A DNA stretch of 64,000 bases, taken from assembly GCF_019247635.1 (NCBI RefSeq), contig NZ_JAFBAR010000107.1, positions 24,030-88,029 of the forward strand. The letters run 5' to 3'. This DNA comes from Mycobacterium sp. Lineage in GTDB: Bacteria; Actinomycetota; Actinomycetes; Mycobacteriales; Mycobacteriaceae. A model generated the notes under the pieces. It worked only from the letters and a program-made list of their open reading frames with translations, was not told where the DNA came from and did no database searches. The translations under genes and the position numbers were made by a program. Shown one piece after another: positions 1 through 9,727 of this stretch. Position 1 is the first letter of the stretch, and each line of letters opens with the position of its first letter.

Positions 1-1772
1 CCCAACTCGCCGCAGCCCAGCGCCTGACATCGCGCGGCGTGCTGGTTCGGGCCCCGCGTACCGTCGAGGCCTTGGGCCGTGTCGACACCGTGTGCTTCGA
101 CAAGACCGGCACACTGACCGAAAACAGGCTCCGAGTGGTGTGCGCCGTGCCGCGAACTGCGAGGCCGGGAGATCCCTTCCCCGACGCCTCCAATCCGCAG
201 TTCGCCCGGGTGTTGCGCGCCGCCGCGCGCGCATCCACACAACCCCAAGAGGGACAGGGCCACGCCCATGCCACCGACGAAGCCATTGTCACGGGCGCGC
301 AGACGCTTGGCGGCCAAGACGATTCGGAATGGACGGTCCTCGCGGAGGTGCCGTTCGAGTCCAGTCGTGGCTTCGCCGCCGCCATCGGCACACTGAGCAA
401 CGACTCGAACGGCCCACTGCTGATCTTGAAGGGCGCTCCTGAGGTCGTCCTGCCGCGCTGCCGCTTCGCCGACCCGGACGCCGACCAAGAGCACGCGGAG
501 TCGCTGGTGCACAGCCTGGCCGAGCAGGGCCTGCGTGTGCTCGCGGTGGCGCAACGAGCCTGGGAACGCGAGACCGCCGACGATGACGACACCGATGCCG
601 ACGCCGTCGACGCCGCCGCACAAGATCTCGAGCTGATCGGCTACGTCGGCTTGGCCGATACCGCACGGCCATCGTCGCGGCCGTTGATCGAAGCGCTGGT
701 GGATGCCGACCGCAACGTCGTGCTGATCACCGGCGACCACCCCGTCACCGCGCGCGCGATCGCTCGCCAGCTGGGCCTGCCTTCGGATGCGCGGGTGGTG
801 ACCGGCGCCGAACTCGCCGGCCTCGACGAGGACGCATGCGCCAAATTGGTCGCCGATGTGCAGGTCTTCGCGCGCGTCAGCCCCGAGCAGAAGGTGCAAA
901 TCGTGGGCGCCCTGCAGCGGTGCGGGCGCGTGACGGCGATGGTCGGTGACGGTGCCAACGACGCCGCCGCCATTCGGATGGCTGACGTGGGCATCGGGGT
1001 GAGCGGGCGCGGTTCGTCGGCCGCCCGCGGGGCCGCCGACATCGTCCTGACCGACGACGACCTGAGCGCCCTGCTCGACGCGCTGGTCGAGGGCCGCAGC
1101 ATGTGGGCGGGCGTTCGTGACGCGGTGACCATCCTGGTCGGCGGCAACGTGGGTGAAGTCCTCTTCACCATCATCGGCACCGCGTTGGGTTCCGGGCGGG
1201 CACCGGTGGGAACCCGTCAGCTGCTGTTGGTGAACCTGCTGACCGATATGTTCCCGGCGCTCGCCGTCGCGGTCACCTCGCAATACGAGGAGCCCGACGA
1301 GTACCAATCCGACGAGGAGGCCGACGAGGCGCGCCGCGCACACCAGCGCGAGGTCTTGACCGGGCCCACCCCTTCGCTCGACGCGCCGCTGATGCGCCAG
1401 ATCGTCACCCGCGGCGTCGTCACGGCGGCCGGCGCGACGACGGCCTGGGCGATCGGGCGCTACACGCCGGGAACCGAACGTCGCACGGCGACAATGGGAT
1501 TGACCGCGTTGGTGACGACGCAGCTGGCCCAAACGCTGTTGACGCGCCGGCACAGCCCACTGGTGGTGGCCACGGCACTGGGCAGCGCAGGCGTCCTGGT
1601 CGCCATCATCCAAACCCCGGTCGTCAGCAACTTTTTCGGGTGCACGCCGCTGGGGCCCGTCGCCTGGACCGGCGTGGCCGGTGCCACGGCCGGCGCCACC
1701 GTCGTCTCGGTGCTGGCGCCCAACTGGTTGTCCAAGACCGTGGGCATCGTGGCTCCCGACGGATCAGAGTAG
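1..1772 (+). CDS. Cation-translocating P-type ATPase, C-terminal part (CtpI/CtpH-like); 5' end lies outside the window
   Basis: DKTGTLTENRL phosphorylation motif, MVGDGANDAAA hinge motif, C-terminal TM segments; frame stays open to base 3 upstream of the listed start. Confidence 0.9.
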   Translation, partial: QLAAAQRLTSRGVLVRAPRTVEALGRVDTVCFDKTGTLTENRLRVVCAVPRTARPGDPFPDASNPQFARVLRAAARASTQPQEGQGHAHATDEAIVTGAQTLGGQDDSEWTVLAEVPFESSRGFAAAIGTLSNDSNGPLLILKGAPEVVLPRCRFADPDADQEHAESLVHSLAEQGLRVLAVAQRAWERETADDDDTDADAVDAAAQDLELIGYVGLADTARPSSRPLIEALVDADRNVVLITGDHPVTARAIARQLGLPSDARVVTGAELAGLDEDACAKLVADVQVFARVSPEQKVQIVGALQRCGRVTAMVGDGANDAAAIRMADVGIGVSGRGSSAARGAADIVLTDDDLSALLDALVEGRSMWAGVRDAVTILVGGNVGEVLFTIIGTALGSGRAPVGTRQLLLVNLLTDMFPALAVAVTSQYEEPDEYQSDEEADEARRAHQREVLTGPTPSLDAPLMRQIVTRGVVTAAGATTAWAIGRYTPGTERRTATMGLTALVTTQLAQTLLTRRHSPLVVATALGSAGVLVAIIQTPVVSNFFGCTPLGPVAWTGVAGATAGATVVSVLAPNWLSKTVGIVAPDGSE

Positions 1773-1905
1773 GCGGTTTGTTCGGTGCGTAGTGCCATCC
1801 CCGCCGCCGCCCGGGGCCATCGCAGAGTGCCGTGCTCACGGGCACCCAGGTTCACACATCGCTACCTCTAGCCACATCCACAACACTGGCCTGTGTCGGA
1901 GGCAC

Positions 1906-1991
1906 CACCCGATGTGCCCGGCTCTGAGCGACAACATCATTCGCGGCACGGCGCCACCAAAACTGTCGCGCAGAGCCGGGCACATCGGGTG
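1906..1991. terminator. Perfect 21-bp inverted repeat between convergent genes (putative bidirectional terminator or palindromic element)
   Basis: CACCCGATGTGCCCGGCTCTG (1906-1926) and CAGAGCCGGGCACATCGGGTG (1971-1991), with an inner GCGACA/TGTCGC extension. Confidence 0.6.
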
Positions 1992-2048
1992 ACGAATGGC
2001 GCAAAGACACATGTGACAGTTGTGCCAAGTGACGTGCCGCCCGAGAAG

Positions 2049-2810
2049 CTAAATTGAGCCACGTGGGGGCGGTGTCGCCACCACCGCCAGCGCGTTGCCT
2101 CCGATGGTGACGCCCGCGTCTCCGATTCGTTCGGCGAGCCTGGCGCGCAGCTCGGCAGCGGCCTCGCTGGGCAGGGTGAGATAGCTGGAATAGGTGAACA
2201 GCAGCTCCAACCATTGCTCGCGTGCGAGTTGCAGCGTCTGGGGATATTCGTGCTGGGAGACTTCGAAGCCGGCTGATCGCAGAGTGTTCAGCACCGCATG
2301 CGGATCATGTTTGCGCGCAACCGAATCCGCGTTCAGGTAGTCGCGGTAGATCTCACTGAGATCTTCGTGGGACGGCCGGGTGGGACGAAGCCGGTTCCAC
2401 AACAGGGCGAGTCGACCGTCGTCGGCGAGGATGCCCGCCACTTTGGGCAACGCCACGGACGGGTCCACCCAATGAAACGATGCCGCGAACACCACCAGGT
2501 CGAACCGCCTTCCGGCGGGATCCCAACGTTCGAATGTCGCGATCTCCGTGGGAATCGTCTTGCCGCGCGCGATGGTGGCCATCCGCTCGTCGGGTTCGAC
2601 GGCGAGCACCTGGACGCCACGTTCGGCGAGCTGTTTCGACGCGATCCCTGTTCCGGCACCCACATCCAGGCAGGTCCGAACGCCCGGTCCGATCAGGTCG
2701 TCCATCAACGCATCCGGGTAACGCGGGCGGTTAGCGTCGTAACGTTGTGCGGCGGAGCCAAACGAATTCGCCCGCTCGCGATTGGTGAACAAGTCAGTTC
2801 GAGGTGGCAT
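2049..2810 (-). CDS. Class I SAM-dependent methyltransferase
   Basis: LDVGAGTGIASKQLAERG motif I; start chosen at MPPRTDLFTNRERANSFG, inside the longer ORF. Confidence 0.85.
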   Translation of the reverse strand: MPPRTDLFTNRERANSFGSAAQRYDANRPRYPDALMDDLIGPGVRTCLDVGAGTGIASKQLAERGVQVLAVEPDERMATIARGKTIPTEIATFERWDPAGRRFDLVVFAASFHWVDPSVALPKVAGILADDGRLALLWNRLRPTRPSHEDLSEIYRDYLNADSVARKHDPHAVLNTLRSAGFEVSQHEYPQTLQLAREQWLELLFTYSSYLTLPSEAAAELRARLAERIGDAGVTIGGNALAVVATPPPRGSI

Positions 2811-2893
2811 AGGCCCGACCGTAGCGGCCGGACCTGTGATCGGCCTGTGGCGATCGCAAGCGCGGCGGAGCCGGGCGCAGCGGGTTGGTGCCC

Positions 2894-4456
2894 TTACACC
2901 GACAGCTCTCTGCGCAACACCTTGCCCGCGGGATTGCGCGGAATGCTGGCGACGATGTGCACGTCCCTGGGCTGTTCGAAGCGAGAGACCTTGCCCTTCA
3001 AATACTCTCGTATCGCCGCAGCATCGATGCGGCTCTGCGGTCGCAGCACGACGAACGCGGCAAGGCGTCGGCCGAACTGCTGATCGGCGACGCCCACAAC
3101 CGCGTTCTCGGCGATATCGGGGTGTTCGGCCAGCGCATTCTCCAAAGCGCGCGGGTACACGTTCTCGCCGCCGGAGACGATCATGTCGTCTTCGCGGCCG
3201 ACGATGTACAGCCGACCCCAATTATCGAGATAGCCCATGTCCCCGGTGCTGATCATGCGGTCGATGACAGCTTTGCCGCCGCCACCCGTGTAGGCTTCCG
3301 CGCCCAGTCCGCCGCCGACGAAGACACGACCGGTCACCCGCGGTCCCACGCGCCGCCCGCTGCGGTCGTAGATGCGCACCGGGCACCCCGCAACCGGTTT
3401 GCCCACGGTCTCCGGGGCGTTCCTCAGCTCGGCCGGTGTTGCCAGCGAACCGATTCCGACCTCGGTGGAGCCGTAAAGGTTGTAGAGCACATCGCCGTAC
3501 TCGTCCATGAATCGGCGCGCCAGGCTGGGATCCAGCCGATCGCCGCTGGAGATCACCACCTGCAGCGAAGGCATCGGATTTCGTGTCCGCACCCGCTGCG
3601 GCAGGTCCAGAAGCCGGGCCAGCATGATCGGCACGACGCTCATCGCGTCGGCGCGCTGCAACGACGCCTGCGCGAGCATGGCCTCGGCATCGAAGCGACG
3701 GCGCGTCAGCATCGTGGCGCCAAGGCTCACGGCGAGCATCATGATGCCGAACCCCAGGCCGTGAAACATCGGCGTCGCCAAGGCGATTCGGGATCCGACG
3801 CGAAGCCGGGTGCGTTCCAGGATGGTTACCCCGACGCCGAGTCCGGAGCTGATCCGCGGCGTGCGCGGCACACCCTTGGGAACGCCGGTCGTGCCCGACG
3901 TCAGAAGCACGATTCGGCCCGAGCCTGCGACCTTGGGCCGCGAATCACCTTGTCGCGCTTGGACTCCCGCCGGGACCAGCACCGTGATCGACTCGTCCGC
4001 GTCGCGTACCTGCGCCGCAAACTCGTCGTCGCACAACATCACCCGGATCCGGTGTCCACTAAGCGCACCCGCCAGGGAGGCGGTCCGAAACTCCGTGTTC
4101 ACCAACACGATATCGGCCCCGACCAAGCCTGTCGCGAACACCGCCGCGACGAAATCGCGCCCATTGCGGCACATGATCCCGACCGGCTGCCCCGGCGCCA
4201 CGCCGGCGCGGCAGAGTTCGCGGGCAACGGATTCCGTCTTCGTCTGCAGCTCGGAGTAGCTGAGCGCACCGTCGTCGTCGATCATCGCGGTCCGGTCCGG
4301 CCATCGAGCTGCCGAAATGGCAAGCAGGGCATATATGTTCGGGCCCCCGCGGAGCACCTCGCGGGCCAGGCGCGCGGCCGCGGCCGGAGTCGGCGGACCG
4401 AGCAATCCTGAACGCAGCACCGCCCGAGCCGCCGTGCCGGCCACGCCGTCGGTCAT
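2894..4456 (-). CDS. AMP-binding acyl-CoA synthetase (FadD12-like)
   Basis: LLTSGTTGVPKGVPRT and STGDMGYLDNWGRLYIVGREDDMIVSGGENVYP ANL motifs; ATG overlaps the TGA of the upstream SDR (TGATG). Confidence 0.88.
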   Translation of the reverse strand: MTDGVAGTAARAVLRSGLLGPPTPAAAARLAREVLRGGPNIYALLAISAARWPDRTAMIDDDGALSYSELQTKTESVARELCRAGVAPGQPVGIMCRNGRDFVAAVFATGLVGADIVLVNTEFRTASLAGALSGHRIRVMLCDDEFAAQVRDADESITVLVPAGVQARQGDSRPKVAGSGRIVLLTSGTTGVPKGVPRTPRISSGLGVGVTILERTRLRVGSRIALATPMFHGLGFGIMMLAVSLGATMLTRRRFDAEAMLAQASLQRADAMSVVPIMLARLLDLPQRVRTRNPMPSLQVVISSGDRLDPSLARRFMDEYGDVLYNLYGSTEVGIGSLATPAELRNAPETVGKPVAGCPVRIYDRSGRRVGPRVTGRVFVGGGLGAEAYTGGGGKAVIDRMISTGDMGYLDNWGRLYIVGREDDMIVSGGENVYPRALENALAEHPDIAENAVVGVADQQFGRRLAAFVVLRPQSRIDAAAIREYLKGKVSRFEQPRDVHIVASIPRNPAGKVLRRELSV

Positions 4457-5448
4457 CAAGAACCCTTCCCGGAGTCGGCGAAAAAGCGACGGTGCCACAG
4501 GCGAGCGGCCTGGTCAGCGGGTCCCGCCAGCAGCACCGACGCCAGCTCTGCCGGCCTCACCCAGGGCGGCTCGTTGGTCCGGGGTCGGTCGATGATCGCT
4601 TTCGCGATCGCGTCGGCCGCCTGATCGGGCGTCAGGCCCGGCAGCCTGGTCAACATCGGCGTGGGTTCGATCATCCGGGTGCGCACCAGGGCGAAATAGA
4701 CCGACGTGACGTCCACGCCGTCGCCGTGCAGCTCCGGCGCCACGCTGCGCAGCCACCGGTCGAACGCCCCCTTGGACGCCTGATAGGCGCCCCACTGCGG
4801 ACCCGGCGCGACGCGCACGCCGACACTGGAGACGTTGACGATGTGGCCGCCGCCACTCTCCCGCATGGCCGGCAGCAGGCCCAGCAGCAGCCAGATCGGC
4901 CCCAGGTAGTTGATGTCGATGGTGCGTTGGAAGTCGTGCGGCCGGTCGTACTGGTGATGCAGCGACCGGCGCAACGACTTACCGGCATTGCTTACCACGA
5001 TGTCCAGCGGGCCGTGGTGCTCGGTGATCTGCTTGGTGAGGACGTTGACCGCGGCCTCGTCGGTCAGGTCGGCCGGGTAGGCGCTCGCCTGCCCGCCGCC
5101 CGCGTTGATCGAGGCGGCAAGGTCGTCGAGCCGTTCCGCCGATCGGGCAACGACCAGCACCGTCGCCCCTGCCGCGGCCAGTTTGCGGGCACTCGCCTCG
5201 CCGATTCCGTACGACGCGCCGGTCACCAGCACTGTTTTGCCTGCGACCGCACTGCGCAGCTTGTCCGGATCCGACTCCTGCGCCGGGTTGGCCAGTCGGT
5301 TGATGGCGTGTGCTATCGGGTTCACTTCCACTGCCGGTTGTCGAGGGGTTCGCCGAGGGTGCGGCTCTGGCTTTACCGAACCACTCGACTCGTAATATCC
5401 AAGCAGACCATATCGCCCTGCGGGCCGCGCAACCGGCTGAGTGCTCAA
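4456..5448 (-). CDS. SDR family oxidoreductase
   Basis: VLVTGASYGIGEASARKLAAAG Rossmann motif, VSNAG, YxxxK (YQASKGAFD). Start uncertain: TTG at 5448 overlaps the previous stop; GTG at 5325 is an alternative. Confidence 0.87.
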   Translation of the reverse strand: MSTQPVARPAGRYGLLGYYESSGSVKPEPHPRRTPRQPAVEVNPIAHAINRLANPAQESDPDKLRSAVAGKTVLVTGASYGIGEASARKLAAAGATVLVVARSAERLDDLAASINAGGGQASAYPADLTDEAAVNVLTKQITEHHGPLDIVVSNAGKSLRRSLHHQYDRPHDFQRTIDINYLGPIWLLLGLLPAMRESGGGHIVNVSSVGVRVAPGPQWGAYQASKGAFDRWLRSVAPELHGDGVDVTSVYFALVRTRMIEPTPMLTRLPGLTPDQAADAIAKAIIDRPRTNEPPWVRPAELASVLLAGPADQAARLWHRRFFADSGKGS

Positions 5449-7070
5449 GTACGTACGGGCCGTCGGTAGGTGACCTTGTCGAATTCCCGTCCGTATTCGT
5501 CGACACCGACGACGTCCATCTCGCTGACGAAGTACCCGGGCCGCACGTCGACGCGAATGAAGGCGTAGTTGCGAAACCGCACCCGCGACCAGCCCACGGC
5601 CTCGCTGTCTTTGTCACCATGAGCGTTCCATACGTAGCTGTTGGGCACGAAGGTGTCCGGGACTTCGTTACCGCGGTAGCTCTCCCCCTCGCCGGTCTGA
5701 AAGTTGTATCGCGGCCGACCTGCCGATCCGACCGTGTAATAGACAGTGCCGTCGGTTTCGGGGTAGACGACCGCATTGTCGGCGGCCACGCGGGTGGGCG
5801 TTCCGGCACGGATGGGGTCGGTGCGCTCGAAGAGATGATTGTGGCCTTGGAGCACCACGTCGACCTGGTAGCGATCGAACAACCCGCACCACGCCGCGCG
5901 TAAACCACCATCGCTGGCGTGCTCCTTGGTCGTGGAGTAGGCGCAGTGATGGAAGAAGCAGACAATGAAGTCGATGTCAGGCTGGCCGCGGTAGAAGGCC
6001 AATGTCCGTTCCACCCAAGCGTTTTGGTCTCCATGCGAATAACCGGTGTTGGCGGTTATCTCGTAACTGACGTCGTTGGCGTCCAGGGAGAGCACCGCGA
6101 CGTTACCGTAGCCGAACGAGTAGACCGACGGGCACCCGCTCGGGCCGTTGCCGGGGAAGTCCAGCCGCGCCAGGTGGCCGCCGTAACCATGGGTGGGGTA
6201 GGCCGCCTCCATGTCGTGGTTGCCGGTGGCGAACATCCACGGGGTGGTCGACGCGCTGGCTTCTATCGAGTTCAGATACACGTCCCACACGTACGGATTG
6301 AACTTGTCGAAGCCGGTCTGGGGCTTGGCCGCCGAGGGATCGAACACGCCCGGCTCGCCCCCGCCGGACGCGTCAGCGTAGGCGATATCACCGGCCAGCA
6401 CGTGAAAGTCGGGGCGGGAGGCGATGATCTGGCTCAACACGTTGGCGGCGTGCGGAGTGGCGGGATCGTTGTCGGTTTTGTAATACGTGTCGTCGTAGAC
6501 GCCGCGCGGAAGTCCGGGCGGTAATGCCGGCGTGTCATCGGTGCCCTGGTCGCCCATCATCGTAAACCTGAACGGGGCCAGAGTCTTTCGTCCGGTCGGC
6601 ATGGCAGTCGCTGCGGAGCTCACGTCGCCGGTGTAGCCGTCGGAGGTGCGCCACCGATAGAAGAGCGGCGCGCGTCCAGTCAATCCGTCCACCGGTACAT
6701 GGGCGTAGAACTGTTCGGCGGCCAACACCCCGCCGCGGCTGTCGGGAATCTGGGTCAACAGGTCACGGATCTCGGCCTGTGCCGTCGCGCCCAGCGCCGC
6801 CGTGGGACCGTAATCGGCAAAGACCTTGACGCCCCCGGGATTTCGGGAGAGCTGCGCGGCGAGGCGCAGCTGGCTGGCGGCGTCGCCGCCGTAGCCGACC
6901 CGGCGATTCGCCACCACCAGCGGCGCATCCTGCGCGTAGGCACGCGAGCCGAACGGCGACAGACCCACGGTTGCCGCCGCCACTGCTGATCCTTGCAGGA
7001 ACGCGCGTCTGGACACCCGATGCCGACGCAGGTATGCCCGATGCCATTCGTACTGCTCGGCCATCGTCAT
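5445..7070 (-). CDS. Tat-exported purple-acid-phosphatase-like metallophosphoesterase (Rv2577-like)
   Basis: RRAFLQGSAVAAATVGLS Tat signal; GDIAYADAS, GNHDME and GHNHLFER metallophosphoesterase motifs. Confidence 0.85.
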   Translation of the reverse strand: MTMAEQYEWHRAYLRRHRVSRRAFLQGSAVAAATVGLSPFGSRAYAQDAPLVVANRRVGYGGDAASQLRLAAQLSRNPGGVKVFADYGPTAALGATAQAEIRDLLTQIPDSRGGVLAAEQFYAHVPVDGLTGRAPLFYRWRTSDGYTGDVSSAATAMPTGRKTLAPFRFTMMGDQGTDDTPALPPGLPRGVYDDTYYKTDNDPATPHAANVLSQIIASRPDFHVLAGDIAYADASGGGEPGVFDPSAAKPQTGFDKFNPYVWDVYLNSIEASASTTPWMFATGNHDMEAAYPTHGYGGHLARLDFPGNGPSGCPSVYSFGYGNVAVLSLDANDVSYEITANTGYSHGDQNAWVERTLAFYRGQPDIDFIVCFFHHCAYSTTKEHASDGGLRAAWCGLFDRYQVDVVLQGHNHLFERTDPIRAGTPTRVAADNAVVYPETDGTVYYTVGSAGRPRYNFQTGEGESYRGNEVPDTFVPNSYVWNAHGDKDSEAVGWSRVRFRNYAFIRVDVRPGYFVSEMDVVGVDEYGREFDKVTYRRPVRT

Positions 7071-7120
7071 GCCGGCTACGGCGTGCGACGGAATACCGGT
7101 ATCGGGGAAGTCGGAGCACA

Positions 7121-8500
7121 CTATCTGATGAAGCCCTTGTTGCGCATCAGCACGTCGGCCAAAAATCCGTCGTGCGGAATTTGTGCCGTCGCGTAGTACG
7201 TCGGATAGCGACCGAAGTAGACGTTGGTGATCGTCGGTTCGGCGAGCAGGCGGTCGATCAGTTGCTCGTCGCCGGTGATTGCATTGACCACCAACGAATG
7301 TCGCAACGGCCCAACACCCGAATCCCTCGACCACGGCGACACCCACACGCATGGAAACGGCAGCTCGATGTTGATCTTCTCGGTGTCACGCTCGCCCGTG
7401 ACGTGCACGGCCGGGCGCAGTGCTGCGCGGCCGTCGCCCAGGTCGGCCACCACCTGATCGGCCCCGAGGAATGCCGTCGCGCCGCCGGCCCTTTCCGACA
7501 GGTACGCCGCCGTTGCGGTGGCCTGGCCGATGGAAAGGGTGGGCAGAATCGCCCGCTCGTCCTCGGCAGGTAGCGGCTCAATCGTCTTCAGCCGCTCGGC
7601 GATTGCGGTGGCCAGCGGGAGAGGATCGCCCTCGTAGAGCACCGCGGTGGCGTTGACGCACGCCACCCCACCCAGGCCGGCGATCGAATCGACGATGAGG
7701 TCGAGGTGGTCGCGCCAATCCCGATCCGCGGTGATCAGAATCTTCGCGCGCCCCGGCCCGTTCACCGTCACGGTGGGAACGTTGGCGTACTTGTCCACGA
7801 CGTCCTGACCCCCGTACGCCAAAACGAGGTCGGCGCAACGGATTAGCTCGTCGGCCCCGCCGTGGTCGGTGGGCAGGTACACCGCGTCCTCGGCGCGGAA
7901 ACCGGCCTGACGCAAGGCATTCACCAGCCGATGGGCTGTCAGGGGTTCGCGGCGCGACGGCCGGACCGCCACCCGGTAGCCGAGCGCGAGCGCCTGCGGC
8001 CACAGGCCGTGCACCCCGGGGCCGTTTCCGGCGGCGTGTACCGCAAACACCTCCCCACGCCGCGTCCACACCGCCGTACCGGTGCGGGTGCGCTCGTCGC
8101 GCCAATCCATCGCCGCACCCGTCGGCAGTGCCGGGGCCACGGCGTCGAACGCCGAGGCGACGCCCTGCGCCACACCGCGCGCCCCATTCCTGGTCACCGC
8201 GATTGGCAGTCCCGAAATCTGGCTGGACAGACCGACATACGCCTCGAAGTCCAATCCGGCGATGACGGCGGTCTCGAAGACATCGGCCGCATCGGCCAGC
8301 GCCGCTTCGCGCCGTGCGACGGGCAGCGGGGCGATCTTGCGCTGTGCCGAGACGGTGCGCGAAACATACAGCGGCGGAACCAAACTCAGCTCTGCGACCG
8401 GAACACCAGCAGCGTTTTTGACAATCTCGCGGTTACGGGTCCGGTATTCGCCGGTGGGGCCGAGCGCGTCGATGCACATCAAGTCGGCGGTCAGCGCCAT
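7121..8500 (-). CDS. Aldehyde-dehydrogenase-fold acyl/aryl reductase (LuxC/EhpG-like)
   Basis: ALDH-like fold regions (HAAGNGPGVHGLWPQALALGYRVAVRPSRREP, GGVACVNATAVLYEGDPLPLA); lies 2 bp from a LuxE/EhpF-like gene. Confidence 0.7.
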   Translation of the reverse strand: MALTADLMCIDALGPTGEYRTRNREIVKNAAGVPVAELSLVPPLYVSRTVSAQRKIAPLPVARREAALADAADVFETAVIAGLDFEAYVGLSSQISGLPIAVTRNGARGVAQGVASAFDAVAPALPTGAAMDWRDERTRTGTAVWTRRGEVFAVHAAGNGPGVHGLWPQALALGYRVAVRPSRREPLTAHRLVNALRQAGFRAEDAVYLPTDHGGADELIRCADLVLAYGGQDVVDKYANVPTVTVNGPGRAKILITADRDWRDHLDLIVDSIAGLGGVACVNATAVLYEGDPLPLATAIAERLKTIEPLPAEDERAILPTLSIGQATATAAYLSERAGGATAFLGADQVVADLGDGRAALRPAVHVTGERDTEKINIELPFPCVWVSPWSRDSGVGPLRHSLVVNAITGDEQLIDRLLAEPTITNVYFGRYPTYYATAQIPHDGFLADVLMRNKGFIR

Positions 8501-8502
8501 GT

Positions 8503-9597
8503 CTAGTACACGCCTTCGATGACGGCCTCACCCTCAAAGGTTTGCACCGGCCGCACCGCACTGACCGAATCGCTGAGTTCTCCCGCAGGCCCGGGCATCC
8601 GGATGGCCCGGTCGCGTTCCAGATTGTTGGGGATGAACATGCCCTTGCTGATGTGGTTCATCACCAACTGGCCGAGCTCTCCGTACGGCACCTGCTCACC
8701 GGTATCCGGATCGACTACCCAGAACACGACATACGGTGTGCGCGGATCGAAGACGAACGAGTCCTCGACCGTCCGGGTGACCGCCTGAGAAAGAACCATG
8801 GTGCTGCCGAAGGCCATGGTGATCGTCGTGGCCGGGAAAATCTCGCGCAACAGGTCGAGGGTGTCGGCGTCCATATGCGCGCCACTGAGCAACAGGTAGC
8901 GGACCTTGCTGTTCACCAGGTCCACGAGGTCGTCATTGCGAGCGATCGCCTCCAGCAGCGGCGGGGTGGTGTGCAAGTTCGCGACGTCCTGTGTCCGCAG
9001 CACGTAGACGGCCTGCTCGAGGACGTGGTCGAGGTAGCACGCGACTTCCGTGGCGGCACCGCGGGCGGCGAGTTTTTTGACCCAGCGGGGGTCGATGTCA
9101 ATCGAATGGAACGCCGACCCGAGCCGTTCGGAGACCAAGCGTGAAAAGTAGCCGACGCCGTGCGGCCCGCTCGGCATGAGACACAGGAAACCCCGGCCCC
9201 CCACAAAGCCGCCCGACGTGAAGTCCTCGGTCTGCCACTGGACGACCTGTGCAATCCAATCCGGCATCTGCACAGTCCGTTTCGGGTCGCCGGTGGTGCC
9301 GCCGGATTCGAATATCTGCGGCACCGGCGGTGGGGTTCCATATCCGCGGGGGATGAGGTCGTCGACCGGCGCGTTGCGTAGCTCGTTGACCAGATTGGGA
9401 AACAGGCGCAGATCCGTGCAGGTCTTGACCTCGGTCAGCGGGTCGAAGTCGAGCGTCGCGGCGGCGCGCAACCAGAACGGTGATCCGGTGTCCGCACCGA
9501 AGTGCCAGGCGATCGCGGCACGCAGGTAGGCGTCCGCGTCGTCAACGGGCGCCGTCCTCGGGACCTCCAGCAGCGAAAAGTCCGCCTCCACACCCAC
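8503..9597 (-). CDS. LuxE/EhpF-like acyl- or aryl-activating (ANL superfamily) enzyme
   Basis: FESGGTTGDPKRTVQMP adenylation motif, HTTPPLLEAIARND, LLLSGAHMD. GTG start chosen because the longer ORF overlaps the divergent gene. Confidence 0.7.
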   Translation of the reverse strand: MGVEADFSLLEVPRTAPVDDADAYLRAAIAWHFGADTGSPFWLRAAATLDFDPLTEVKTCTDLRLFPNLVNELRNAPVDDLIPRGYGTPPPVPQIFESGGTTGDPKRTVQMPDWIAQVVQWQTEDFTSGGFVGGRGFLCLMPSGPHGVGYFSRLVSERLGSAFHSIDIDPRWVKKLAARGAATEVACYLDHVLEQAVYVLRTQDVANLHTTPPLLEAIARNDDLVDLVNSKVRYLLLSGAHMDADTLDLLREIFPATTITMAFGSTMVLSQAVTRTVEDSFVFDPRTPYVVFWVVDPDTGEQVPYGELGQLVMNHISKGMFIPNNLERDRAIRMPGPAGELSDSVSAVRPVQTFEGEAVIEGVY

Positions 9598-9727
9598 GAT
9601 CCTGTCGTACGACGGACCCGTTGAACAATCGGCTTCAGTGAGAAGCCTTCCCGGGTTTGCGCGTTGTTCTTCGGTTACCGTCGAATTTGACGTAGTTGGC
9701 ACGCCCGACCCGCAATGAGGAAGGCCC

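Noticed and set aside
2885-4411. 508-aa plus-strand ORF opposite the fadD gene
   Set aside because: Antisense shadow ORF of a high-GC gene; its translation has no family motifs while the minus strand carries clear ANL motifs.
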